From NCBI GenBank assembly GCA_947311455.1, contig CAMZKY010000102.1, positions 1 through 16,215 on the forward strand: a DNA stretch of 16,215 nucleotides. The letters run 5' to 3'. The translations under genes and the position numbers were made by a program. The DNA comes from an uncultured Marinosulfonomonas sp. (GTDB lineage: Bacteria; Pseudomonadota; Alphaproteobacteria; Rhodobacterales; Rhodobacteraceae). This document shows positions 1 through 7,660 of the stretch, piece after piece (within the stretch, counting starts at the first letter, position 1; each line of letters opens with the position of its first letter). Under the pieces are notes generated by a model. It was not told the DNA's origin and made no database searches. It saw nothing but the letters and a program-made list of their open reading frames with translations.

Positions 1-288
1 AATGCGTTGCCCGATGATCTGAAAGCGGTGATCGATGCGAACTCCGGCGTTGAAACCTCCGGCTGGGCTGGCCGTGCCATGGACGAAGGCGATGATCTGG
101 GCGAAGCGGTTGTGCGTAAACGCGGCAACACCATTGTAACACTGGATGATACCGTGGTGGCCGAATTGCGCGCCATTGGTGACAAACTAACCGCCGACTG
201 GATTGCCGAAGTTACCTCCAAAGGCCTTGATGGCGCGGCGATGGTTGCGGATGCACAGGCTTTGGTTGCCAAGTATTCCGGCAACTAA
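1..288 (+). CDS. dctP: TRAP transporter solute-binding protein, C-terminal part (partial)
   Basis: The reading frame is open from the first base and ends at TAA 286-288, so the gene is cut by the left window edge and only about 95 C-terminal residues are present. The piece is charged and helical (start LPDDLKAVID; later TADWIAEVTSKGLDGAAMV) and matches the terminal helices of periplasmic DctP-type binding proteins. These capture an organic acid in the periplasm and deliver it to the DctQ/DctM membrane pair. dctQ and dctM follow on the same strand after two enzyme genes and a hairpin terminator, which supports the call. The ligand cannot be read from this fragment. DctP identity is inferred from the fragment plus context. 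Confidence 0.75.
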   Translation, partial: NALPDDLKAVIDANSGVETSGWAGRAMDEGDDLGEAVVRKRGNTIVTLDDTVVAELRAIGDKLTADWIAEVTSKGLDGAAMVADAQALVAKYSGN

Positions 289-310
289 AACGCTGTAAAA
301 GAACACAAAG

Positions 311-338
311 ACCGGATGTTTTGCGTCCGGCCTTTTTT
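311..338 (+). terminator. Rho-independent terminator after dctP
   Basis: A 7-bp stem CCGGATG / CGTCCGG (312-318 with 324-330, one G-T pair) has a TTTTG loop and is followed by CC and six T. It starts 23 bases after the dctP stop and 31 bases before the next start. It would stop or reduce read-through, so the abundant binding protein could be made in excess over the enzymes and permease downstream. Confidence 0.75.
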
Positions 339-368
339 ACAGGCCCCTTTTGTTCAAAGTGGAACACC

Positions 369-1457
369 ATGAAACACAGCACCCTTTTGAACGATCTTTT
401 GCACCGTATAGGTGAAACCCGTGATCAGATTGGTGATGCTTGGCCCTATCATGCTGACCCTGAAACAGGCATTTGGGAAACCGTGGAGGATGGTGATTGG
501 TGTGGGGGGCATTGGGTTGAATGCTTGCGCATCAAAGGCGTATTGGAAGGCAAACCCGAGTTGATCGAGGAAGCGCGCGAACGCACCGAAATGTTACGCC
601 CGAAACTGGAAAAAGATGATCAGTTTCGCGGCCACAGATTCTATTATTCAGCCGCACGCATGTATGCCCAAACGGGTGACCCGGCGATGCGTACCCTTGC
701 GTTGGCGGCGTCTTATGCAATGCGCTCGATGGCAATTCCCCATAATGGGGCGATGCCAATCGGCCATGAGGTTCAGGTAAAAAGCACCACACTTGCCTCG
801 CGACGTATTGTTGCTGTGGATAACGTCCACCCCAATATTCGGCTAGATTTCTGGGCCTTAGGCGAAACTGGCGATCAGGTTTTTGCCGACGGGGCCAAGA
901 AACACCTTGATATAACTATCCGCGATTTTCTGCGTGATGATGGATCAACGATTGAATTTGTCGAATATGCCCAAGACCAAGATGAAATGCTGCGTCATTT
1001 TACCTTGCTTGGGGTGAATGACGAAAGCTGTTGGAGCCGCGGGCAGGCTTGGGCTGTTGCCGGTTTCTTGCGCGCATGGCGCACATTTGGCGATCAACGC
1101 TATCTGGACGCGGCGCGGGCAACATTTGGCTATTGGCAGAAAAAAGCCGGTGATCAGGTGCCTGCGTGGGATTTTGACGATCCTGACGGGCCGGTTGATA
1201 CATCAGCCAGTGCGATTGTTCTGGAACAATTGGCGCGTATGCAGGTGGAAAACAATGATAGCGCGGCACAGGAATTTACCAAACATATCGATCCGATGAT
1301 CGACGGATTAATGCCATATGTCAAAGACAGGGGGCGTTTGGTTGGGGGGTGTTTTAACCAACCAAAGGAATTTGCCAACAAAAACGAGCTGATCTGGGGA
1401 ACCGCGTATTTGTTGATGTCTCTGCACTATCTAGAGGAAAAGCGCGTCATTTGTTAG
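369..1457 (+). CDS. Glycoside hydrolase family 88-like protein (unsaturated glycuronyl hydrolase-like)
   Basis: The 362-residue protein has the motif order of GH88 (alpha/alpha)6-barrel enzymes. These are GDWCGGHWVECL (42-53), VDNVHPNIRLDFWALGETGD (150-169, with Asp151 where the family has a catalytic Asp), CWSRGQAWAVAGF (221-233) and PAWDFDDP followed by DTSASAI (266-283). Known GH88 enzymes remove an unsaturated uronic acid, made by polysaccharide lyases, by hydrating its double bond. No signal peptide is seen, so it should be cytoplasmic and act on imported substrate. The family motif around the second acidic residue (HDxGF) is replaced by QFRGH (85-89), so substrate or mechanism may differ. 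ATG 369 is chosen because the upstream extension runs through the terminator. It lies 10 bases before the monooxygenase gene, in a TRAP operon. Family level is likely; exact activity is unknown. Confidence 0.75.
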   Translation: MKHSTLLNDLLHRIGETRDQIGDAWPYHADPETGIWETVEDGDWCGGHWVECLRIKGVLEGKPELIEEARERTEMLRPKLEKDDQFRGHRFYYSAARMYAQTGDPAMRTLALAASYAMRSMAIPHNGAMPIGHEVQVKSTTLASRRIVAVDNVHPNIRLDFWALGETGDQVFADGAKKHLDITIRDFLRDDGSTIEFVEYAQDQDEMLRHFTLLGVNDESCWSRGQAWAVAGFLRAWRTFGDQRYLDAARATFGYWQKKAGDQVPAWDFDDPDGPVDTSASAIVLEQLARMQVENNDSAAQEFTKHIDPMIDGLMPYVKDRGRLVGGCFNQPKEFANKNELIWGTAYLLMSLHYLEEKRVIC

Positions 1458-1467
1458 AGGGAACACT

Positions 1468-2718
1468 ATGACTGTTATTATCGCAGGCGCCGGAATTGCC
1501 GGCCTCACGCTTGGGCTTAGTTTGCATCAAGCGGGGATTCCGTTTCACATTTACGAGGCGGTTGAGGAAATCAAACCGCTGGGTGTGGGGATCAATTTGC
1601 AACCCCATGCGGTGCGTGAATTGTTTGAACTGGGCCTGGAAAAGGCACTGGATCAGGTGGGCTTGCGCACCGAAGAAGTGGCGTATTTCAGCAAAGAAGG
1701 CAACGAAATCTGGCGCGAACCGCGCGGGATGCTGGCGGGCTATAACTGGCCGCAATATTCGATCCATCGCGGCGGGTTGCAGATGGCGCTTTATGATGCG
1801 TTGATTGAACGGGCTGGGGATGTGATTACCCTTGGCGCGATGGTCACGGATTTTGAGGACGAGGCCGAAGGCGTTAAAGTTTTACTGACCAATCGGCGCA
1901 AAAAACAGTTTTTAAAGCATGTAACTGGTCAGGTTTTGATCGCCGCTGACGGGATCAATTCCGGGTTGCGCGCAGGATTTTACCCAGATGAAGGCCCCGC
2001 CGTTTGGGGCGGTACAATGATGTGGCGCGGTGTAACCAACGCGCCAAAATTCCTGACAGGGCGTTCCATGGCGATGGTTGGATCCAAGGGCTGTAAATTT
2101 GTGGTTTATCCGATTGGCGATAATGATGATGGTACCAGCCGCTTGAACTGGATCGCCGATTTGGCATTGCCGGCGGATTACGATTGGCTGTCACAGGATT
2201 GGAACCGCACAGGAACCCGCGCCGATTTTGCCCGCTATTTCAAAGATATGGGTTTTGATTGGCTGGATATTCCCAAGGTGATTGAACAGGCCGACGGCAT
2301 ATGGGAATTCCCTATGGTGGATCGCAATCCGTTGCCCGGGTGGAGTTTTGGCAATGTGACATTGCTGGGGGATGCGGCCCACGCGATGTATCCCATCGGG
2401 TCAAACGGAGCCTCACAAGGGATCATCGACGCCAAGGTTTTGGTGCGTGAAATGCTGGCACACGGGGTGAATTCAGCGGCGCTGAAAGCCTATGACGAGG
2501 ATCGCCGCGAGGTGGTGAACGCTGTGGTGCTGGCCAATCGGGGCGACGGGCCAGACAAGGTGCTGGATATTGTTGGCGAAAGGGCACCAAACGGATTTGA
2601 CGATATTGAAACGGTAATGCCGCTTGTGGAACGCCAAGCACTGGCAGACGGGTATAAAAAGACCGTTGGTATGGACATTGAAATACTTAACGCGCGACCT
2701 TCAATTTTGACGGTCTAA
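1468..2718 (+). CDS. FAD-dependent monooxygenase, PhzS / salicylate hydroxylase-like
   Basis: This is a 416-residue class A flavoprotein monooxygenase. The N-terminus has the FAD dinucleotide fold GAGIAG (7-12) with Glu30 at the end of the second strand. IKPLGVGINLQPHAV (35-49) is typical of the PhzS subgroup, as is PQYSIHRGGLQMALYDAL (95-112). The DG motif lies at 161-162 and GDAAHAMYPIGSNGASQG at 301-318 binds the FAD ribityl and pyrophosphate. Such enzymes hydroxylate, sometimes with decarboxylation, an aromatic or enol-like substrate using NAD(P)H and O2. It follows the GH88 gene by 10 bases with a GAGGGAAC ribosome site and precedes dctQ by 18 bases, so it is part of the transporter operon. 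The FAD monooxygenase call is firm. PhzS itself acts on a phenazine, but no other phenazine gene is visible, so that role is not inferred. Confidence 0.87.
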   Translation: MTVIIAGAGIAGLTLGLSLHQAGIPFHIYEAVEEIKPLGVGINLQPHAVRELFELGLEKALDQVGLRTEEVAYFSKEGNEIWREPRGMLAGYNWPQYSIHRGGLQMALYDALIERAGDVITLGAMVTDFEDEAEGVKVLLTNRRKKQFLKHVTGQVLIAADGINSGLRAGFYPDEGPAVWGGTMMWRGVTNAPKFLTGRSMAMVGSKGCKFVVYPIGDNDDGTSRLNWIADLALPADYDWLSQDWNRTGTRADFARYFKDMGFDWLDIPKVIEQADGIWEFPMVDRNPLPGWSFGNVTLLGDAAHAMYPIGSNGASQGIIDAKVLVREMLAHGVNSAALKAYDEDRREVVNAVVLANRGDGPDKVLDIVGERAPNGFDDIETVMPLVERQALADGYKKTVGMDIEILNARPSILTV

Positions 2719-2736
2719 AAAGGGGATAGGGGAACA

Positions 2737-3336
2737 ATGGCAATTGCAAAACAAGCCGAAGAGCGGGTGGGACAATTCCTTACCCGCTTGACGATCAGGC
2801 TAGCTTACGGCGGCGGATTTATACTGGCGATGATGTCGATCATCACCGTGGTTTCGGTGATTGGGCGGCGTTTATTGGGCATTGAAATCGGCCCAATTAC
2901 ACTTGGCCCGATCAAGGGTGATTTCGAATTGATCGAGGCGGGCTGTGCAATTGCAATTTTTGCCTTTTTGCCGCTGACGCAAATGAAGCGTGGGCATGTC
3001 ACGGTTGATGTGTTTATTCAAGCGCTGCCCAAACGCGTGGTTTGTTTTCTGGGGCTGGTTGGCGATACCTTGATTGCGATTGCCAGCGTGGTGATTTTCT
3101 GGCGGTTTTTCATCGGTTTTGGCGAAAAGCTCCCCTATGGATCGGATGCTTTGCGTAGTTTTTTCCATTTCGGATCAAAACCGTTTTTCCCTGAAACCAC
3201 CTATGAATTGGAACTGCCCATTTGGATCCCATATGGCATGGCATTGTTTGGTGCGGCGGTGTTTGCGCTGGTCAGCCTATATACGGTGTGGCGCAGTTTG
3301 AATTGGACGATTGACGGACAGGAGCAAGTAATATGA
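2737..3336 (+). CDS. dctQ: TRAP transporter small permease subunit
   Basis: The 199-residue protein has four hydrophobic segments: about residues 24-44, 66-84 (ending FAFLPLTQMKRGHV, a hallmark of DctQ proteins), 99-123 and 163-187. DctQ is the four-helix inner-membrane partner of DctM in Na+- or H+-coupled tripartite transporters. A strong AGGGGATAGGGG stretch precedes ATG 2737. The stop overlaps the dctM start by ATGA (3333-3336), indicating coupled translation. It is slightly longer than many DctQ proteins because of the loop around 125-160. The substrate must be inferred from the operon. Confidence 0.9.
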   Translation: MAIAKQAEERVGQFLTRLTIRLAYGGGFILAMMSIITVVSVIGRRLLGIEIGPITLGPIKGDFELIEAGCAIAIFAFLPLTQMKRGHVTVDVFIQALPKRVVCFLGLVGDTLIAIASVVIFWRFFIGFGEKLPYGSDALRSFFHFGSKPFFPETTYELELPIWIPYGMALFGAAVFALVSLYTVWRSLNWTIDGQEQVI

Positions 3337-4685
3337 CGGGTTTAGAATTGGCAGTCATTGCCTTTGTTTTGATGCTGCTGGCGATTTTCATACGTGTGCC
3401 GATCGGAATATCTATGGGGTTCACGGGTTTCATCGGCACATGGATCGTTTTAGGCAAGCCGACACCAATCTTGGCCCAGATGAAAACCCTTAGTTATGAT
3501 ACATTTAGCAGCTATTCCCTGACAATCGTGCCGCTGTTTTTATTGATGGGGCAGTTTGCCACCAAGTCGGGGATGTCGAGCGCCTTGTTCGATGCGGCCA
3601 GTGATTGGCTGGGCCATCGAAAAGGCGGCGTCGCGATGGCGGCTGTCGGGGCCTGTGCAGGGTTTGGCGCGGTGTGTGGATCATCATTGGCAACAGCCAG
3701 CACCATGGGGCAGGTGGCGTTGCCTGAAATGAAAAAACGCGGCTATTCGGATGCGTTGTCGACGGGCGTTTTGGCGGCGGGTGGCACATTGGGCATTTTG
3801 ATCCCGCCATCGGTGATTTTGGTGATTTATGCGATCCTGACCGAACAGAACATCGTTAAAATGTTCATGGCGGCGATGTTGCCCGGATTGCTGGCCGCCG
3901 CGGGGTATATCCTGACGGTAGCGATCTATGTGCGAGTACGGCCAAATTCGGCCAACACCGCGCCACGGGTGCCGTATAAACAGCGGTTCAAAACCCTGCT
4001 GCGGGTCTGGCCCGTGGTCGTAATCTTTGGCCTGGTGATTGGCGGGATTGCAGCCGATTGGGATTGGAGCAAAAAGGGGGTGCAGGCATTATTTACCCCA
4101 ACCGAAGGCGCGGCCTTTGGTGTCGTATCAACCGCGATGTATGGGATATGGACGGGTGGTCTAACATGGCGTGGATTTCTGGATTCGGTTTTATCTGCCG
4201 CCAATGCCAGCGCGATGATTTTCTTGATTATCCTTGGTGCACAACTGTTTAACAGCTTTCTGGCCTTTACCCAAGCACCGCAAGCCCTTGTGGAATGGGT
4301 AAGCATTCAGGGCTATGCGCCGATGACGATCCTGATCATGATGCTGGTGTTTTATTTGATATTTGGCTGCATCATGGATTCTCTTTCGATGATCCTGCTG
4401 ACGATCCCCATTTTCTTTCCGGTGATTGAATCGCTTGATTTTGGCCTAACAGCTGAGCAAACAGCGATCTGGTTTGGCATCCTCGCCTTGATCGTCGTTG
4501 AGGTGGGTTTGATAACGCCGCCCGTGGGAATGAACCTGTTCATTATCAATTCATTGGACAAAGAAATTCCGATGATGAAAACCTATCAAGGGGTTGTGCC
4601 ATTTGTGCTAAGCGATCTGATACGGGTGGTGATTTTGGTTGCCTTCCCGGGTATTACATTGTGGCTGGTCGGCGTGATGTTTTAA
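3333..4685 (+). CDS. dctM: TRAP transporter large permease subunit
   Basis: The 450-residue, strongly hydrophobic protein is of normal length for DctM (about 12 helices). Diagnostic stretches are VPLFLLMGQFATKSGMS (near 66-82), the glycine-rich GACAGFGAVCGSSLATAS (near 105-122), GGTLGILIPPSVILVIYAIL (near 149-168) and VGLITPPVGMNLFIIN near the C-terminus. DctM forms the elevator-type transport path and uses the ion gradient to move the substrate handed over by DctP. An AGGAGC ribosome site at 3320-3325 lies inside the end of dctQ and the start overlaps the dctQ stop. It is the last gene of the run and converges on the epimerase gene. Confidence 0.93.
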   Translation: MTGLELAVIAFVLMLLAIFIRVPIGISMGFTGFIGTWIVLGKPTPILAQMKTLSYDTFSSYSLTIVPLFLLMGQFATKSGMSSALFDAASDWLGHRKGGVAMAAVGACAGFGAVCGSSLATASTMGQVALPEMKKRGYSDALSTGVLAAGGTLGILIPPSVILVIYAILTEQNIVKMFMAAMLPGLLAAAGYILTVAIYVRVRPNSANTAPRVPYKQRFKTLLRVWPVVVIFGLVIGGIAADWDWSKKGVQALFTPTEGAAFGVVSTAMYGIWTGGLTWRGFLDSVLSAANASAMIFLIILGAQLFNSFLAFTQAPQALVEWVSIQGYAPMTILIMMLVFYLIFGCIMDSLSMILLTIPIFFPVIESLDFGLTAEQTAIWFGILALIVVEVGLITPPVGMNLFIINSLDKEIPMMKTYQGVVPFVLSDLIRVVILVAFPGITLWLVGVMF

Positions 4686-4703
4686 CGCGGGTCGATCGCT
4701 GCT

Positions 4704-4724
4704 GCAGGGTGAATGCCACCCTGC
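4704..4724 (+). terminator. Stem-loop between convergent dctM and epimerase genes
   Basis: A perfect 8-bp stem GCAGGGTG / CACCCTGC has the loop AATGC. It begins 18 bases after the dctM stop and lies between two convergent genes. Only a weak GGTTTTACT follows on the + strand and there is no clear T run on the other side. It is a plausible terminator for the TRAP operon but not a textbook one. Confidence 0.5.
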
Positions 4725-4735
4725 CCAGACAGGTT

Positions 4736-5668
4736 TTACTCTGTTCCCGGCGATTTTTTCAACCGTTCAAGAAAGGCTTTGAGACCTTGTTCAAGGCTGA
4801 TTTCCGGTTTCCACCCCAATTCACTTTGTGCTTTGTCGCAGCATAAAACATTGGATTGGACATCATGTTTGGTTTCAATATTGGTGCAATCAAGCGTATT
4901 TCCGGTAAGTTTTTCTAAAGTATCAATGAGGTGGTTTAAAGAAATTCGCTGACCGCTGCCGATATTAAATGTGGTTGATGGTGCGTCAATATCGGCTTTG
5001 ATCACCGAGTCGACAGCGCGGCATAGATCGTTAATCGCAAGGTAATCCCGTTCTGCACTACCATCGCCAATGATCTGGAATGGCTTGTCATTCAGCAGTG
5101 CATTGATCAATATTGGAATTACACCCTGATTGGGTTTACTTAACATCGAACCATAAGGATTTGAGACACGCAAAATAACCAGTTCAAATCCGCGTTCGTC
5201 TGCAAGTTGGGTAAAAGCTTGTTCCAGGCAAACCTTGTGTAAACCATACAGGCTAATCGGGCTTGTGGGGTGGGTTTCCTTGATGGGGATTTCCAGCGCA
5301 TTACCATAAACCGTGCCACCGGAAGAAAAGAAAACCAGCCGCCCACGCCATCCTCGAGCCAGCATCGCCTCAACCATTTCGATATGGGGGAGGACGTGTT
5401 CACGTAATAGAACCGCAAAGTTTTGGTATTTTTGGCGAGGGCTTGAAAGGCCAGCGCAATGCAGAATGGTTGCATCGCGGTGGTTTTTATCAAGCCATCC
5501 GGCATCAAAGATTGTGCTCACTTGTTTCTGGTAGGGGTGGTCTGCCGCAAGCGTCGGACAAGGCCGGCGCGAAACGGCATGTGTGCAGCAATTTGATTCG
5601 GCATCGAAGAAAGAGGCCAGTTCAGAGCCAATTACACCCGATGCGCCCGTAATATATATATGCTTCAT
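4736..5668 (-). CDS. NAD-dependent epimerase/dehydratase (GalE-like extended SDR)
   Basis: The 310-residue protein is an extended short-chain dehydrogenase. It begins MKHIYITGASGVIGSE with the NAD-binding TGxxGxxG at 7-14. FFSSGGTVYG (113-122) supplies the Ser/Thr region, YGLHK (141-145) is the catalytic YxxxK, and RVSNPYG (167-173) and GDGSAERDYL (201-210) are typical of nucleotide-sugar epimerases and dehydratases. Such enzymes change the sugar of UDP-, GDP- or dTDP-sugars for surface polysaccharide. The exact reaction cannot be fixed. The start at 5668 is preferred to one 26 codons upstream because that extension is low-complexity hydrophobic sequence over AT-rich DNA and the fold starts at this Met. 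No sugar-pathway gene adjoins it. It lies downstream of the phage-like spike genes on the same strand, separated by 318 bases. Confidence 0.85.
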   Translation of the reverse strand: MKHIYITGASGVIGSELASFFDAESNCCTHAVSRRPCPTLAADHPYQKQVSTIFDAGWLDKNHRDATILHCAGLSSPRQKYQNFAVLLREHVLPHIEMVEAMLARGWRGRLVFFSSGGTVYGNALEIPIKETHPTSPISLYGLHKVCLEQAFTQLADERGFELVILRVSNPYGSMLSKPNQGVIPILINALLNDKPFQIIGDGSAERDYLAINDLCRAVDSVIKADIDAPSTTFNIGSGQRISLNHLIDTLEKLTGNTLDCTNIETKHDVQSNVLCCDKAQSELGWKPEISLEQGLKAFLERLKKSPGTE

Positions 5669-5736
5669 TGACACGCCTGCGAAACTGAGATGAAGAAATA
5701 AATAGCAGTAAAAGTAAATAATATAAAGATAATGAT

Positions 5737-5765
5737 AGTTTAGCACTTTGAAAAATCAGATGCAA
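5737..5765 (-). promoter_or_regulatory. Weak candidate promoter of the epimerase gene
   Basis: Read on the - strand, TTGCAT and TAAACT are separated by 17 bases, about 70 bases upstream of the chosen start in an AT-rich tract. Only 3 and 4 of 6 positions fit the sigma-70 consensus, so this is a guess from spacing and base composition. Confidence 0.2.
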
Positions 5766-5869
5766 TGTAAATGATATAGCGTAAACAGGCATTCGGCAGG
5801 GGGGATTCAAAATGGGACCAGCCCCTTGGTGGCGAGAAAAGAGGTGGAATGTTAATTGAGATCGGATTC

Positions 5870-5903
5870 ACCTTTTCCAGAGATTTTTTGCTCTGGAAAA
5901 GGT
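5870..5903. repeat. Perfect 13-bp inverted repeat (strong stem-loop)
   Basis: ACCTTTTCCAGAG (5870-5882) and CTCTGGAAAAGGT (5891-5903) are exact reverse complements around an 8-base T-rich loop. No T run follows on either side, so it is not a classical terminator. It sits 84 bases beyond the end of the broken gene after ghsB, so it may end or protect the spike transcript, or be a protein-binding site. Confidence 0.8.
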
Positions 5904-5986
5904 CAGGAAACGCTATTTTACAACTAGCCAAGCTGCCCAAACCTTTCTGGAGGAGAAGCGGTTTGCAATTCCCCAAATTCATCAAT

Positions 5987-6308
5987 TTAGGTTATGGGCT
6001 TTAGATCGTAAACCATGTCGTATGTCTTGGTCGCCTTTTTATTAGAGAAGAGGCATTTATAAAGCGCATCTGCTGTAGATGCCCCTTGATAGGTTACGAT
6101 TGCCAAAATCTCTAGATTTGTAACATCATCCAGTAGTCACGTTCGGTTTCTGTCAGCCTGACATAAGCAAGCACCTTTTTCGGGTCGGCTAAGATGGCTT
6201 TGTAATCCAGCCGAGGATTGATTTTCCCTCATCGCCGTCGGCTTTTAAAGTGGTATCAATCAAGGCAGGGAAATTTCTACTGTAAAAAATAGCATCGTAA
6301 TACTGCAT
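5987..6308 (-). pseudogene. Small phage-associated gene after ghsB, broken by two frame changes
   Basis: A start ATG (6308-6306) lies 5 bases after the ghsB stop. The first frame gives MQYYDAIFYSRNFPALIDTT and continues to about residue 29 (...DGDEGK). The protein-like reading then moves to another frame near 6222 (INPRLDYKAILADPKKVLAY, then VRLTETERDYWMML). It moves again near 6061 into a frame ending SNKKATKTYDMVYDLKPIT before TAA 5989-5987. Both breaks fit loss of one base. Restoring them gives 107 residues exactly in frame. In the alternative late frame rare Arg codons (AGG, CGA, AGA) cluster, which argues the third frame was the real one. I do not recognise the protein; position suggests a third member of the spike operon. 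Either it is decayed or the sequence has two base errors. Confidence 0.55.
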
Positions 6309-6313
6309 TGAAG

Positions 6314-7660
6314 TCACCTCGTGCTTAGGGTTTGGATGTCGACATTCGTAAGTCGCTCCGGGTAATAAAGGAGCCGTGATAGCGTTCCTTTTAGTGACTG
6401 ATTTGCATTAACCAAATGCCCAATATCCAATCGTGATATTCCACCAGGTAAAATCCCAGACATGCTTGTATTTGCGGCTCCGCCGTTAACTGAAAGTGCA
6501 AAATCATTTTCAGAATACGCCAAAACCGACGTGATTGGGGATTGTTCGGACGCGGCGAAAGACAGGCTTGCTAATTGGTTGGCTCCGCCAGATTGGATTA
6601 GATCAACGCCAACGCTATCTCCCTCCGTCAGCTTAAGGCCAATCAGATTTCCGCTGGTTCGATCATTAAATGACCAAACCCATTCGTTCTCTAATGGTCC
6701 ATGCGGAGTAAACTCGGCAAGAATTGTTCCTTTTGTCTGATCAAACCAAGACCCAGTAAGAATATTGACCGCTTCGCTTGATCTTGTAACTGGCGCGCTT
6801 GTGGTTGCGATATAGCTACTGGGACGGCTTTTGTTTTCTAATTGCGCCCCCCAAACCCCAAGGCCGGAAACACCATCTCCATCATAAAAGAGTGCACCTG
6901 CATCATTGCGAAGATATATAGATGCCCGTATTATGCCAGCCCCACCGCCCGAAAGTGGTGTGCCAGAAACGGAAACTCGCCAAATATCATTGCCCGGGTC
7001 AATTTGTTCGAGGCGGCAAACACCATCGGTTCCTGCACCGGCGGTTGGAATAATCGTGGTTGTTTGGTTCGACAAATTGATGTTGGCGTCGATCCATTCG
7101 GACGATGCATCAAACCCACGAAGCCGTAGGCGAAATTTGTCGCAGCCTGCGGGGCGCACGAAAAATGAAAAGCTCCAGCTTTGGCCAACATCACCAGATA
7201 CCTGTTGGCGAATAAGATGAAAGCTGCTTGCGGTACTTGTTTCAACAACTTTATCCATTAAAACAGATCCTGTTGGATCGGGGAACTGGTTTTCCAAAAC
7301 ATCGGTTGCAACCGAAACCCAAGATGGCAGAGCCAGGTTTTCTGAATTAATCAAAATATTGGTTGATTGTTCTTCTATCCAGATTCCCTTGGCATCCTTT
7401 CCTTTGGGATCATAGCATTTGCGTACCGTATCAGTGGCGGCGTTTTTTAGCTGCCCGTTTGCCCCAAAAAAGGATGCTGTTGACGGGCGCCCAAACTGAG
7501 CGATTCCGTTTTCACGAATGCCGTCTTTGCCGTGAATTCCAGTTGCAAAATCAAGTACCAACGATGGGGTAATTCCGCTAGGAGAGGCATAGCGCTGGTT
7601 CCAGTTATGCCTTGGGTGATAAGGAATGCTTGTTAGAGAGCAGTCGGAAATTACTTTCAT
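6314..7660 (-). CDS. ghsB: Phage-type head spike fibre protein, GTA GhsB-like
   Basis: The 448-residue protein has a layout known from phage tail-fibre and head-spike proteins of Rhodobacterales. An N-terminal segment has SLVLDFATG (33-41) and FGRPSTASFFGANGQL (56-71), then GIWIEEQSTNILINSENL (92-109). A beta-sandwich carbohydrate-binding-like domain follows (about 112-290), closing with GVWGAQLENKSRPSSYIAT (268-286). A second lectin-like domain (about 303-445) ends LKGTLSRLLYYPERL. Its start overlaps the stop of the ghsA-like gene by ATGA. In Rhodobacter capsulatus, GhsA and GhsB form spikes on the gene transfer agent head that bind the recipient's capsule, and their genes lie away from the main GTA cluster. 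No capsid, portal or tail gene is present here. A spike gene left from a prophage is the main alternative. Confidence 0.7.
   Translation of the reverse strand: MKVISDCSLTSIPYHPRHNWNQRYASPSGITPSLVLDFATGIHGKDGIRENGIAQFGRPSTASFFGANGQLKNAATDTVRKCYDPKGKDAKGIWIEEQSTNILINSENLALPSWVSVATDVLENQFPDPTGSVLMDKVVETSTASSFHLIRQQVSGDVGQSWSFSFFVRPAGCDKFRLRLRGFDASSEWIDANINLSNQTTTIIPTAGAGTDGVCRLEQIDPGNDIWRVSVSGTPLSGGGAGIIRASIYLRNDAGALFYDGDGVSGLGVWGAQLENKSRPSSYIATTSAPVTRSSEAVNILTGSWFDQTKGTILAEFTPHGPLENEWVWSFNDRTSGNLIGLKLTEGDSVGVDLIQSGGANQLASLSFAASEQSPITSVLAYSENDFALSVNGGAANTSMSGILPGGISRLDIGHLVNANQSLKGTLSRLLYYPERLTNVDIQTLSTR

Larger units (their letters stand above)
5669..5986. other. Gene-free stretch upstream of the epimerase
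   Basis: No convincing gene is seen on either strand. The part nearest the epimerase (about 5690-5780) is very AT-rich and probably carries its promoter. A weak candidate on the - strand is TTGCAT (5760-5765) and TAAACT (5737-5742) spaced 17 bases apart. The middle holds a perfect 13-bp inverted repeat, listed separately. An 81-codon open frame on the - strand (5740-5985) runs through that repeat, has no family features and is not believed. Confidence 0.5.

Noticed and set aside
5740..5985. 81-codon open frame on the - strand
   Set aside because: It runs through the perfect inverted repeat and AT-rich promoter-like DNA, and has no family features or ribosome site.
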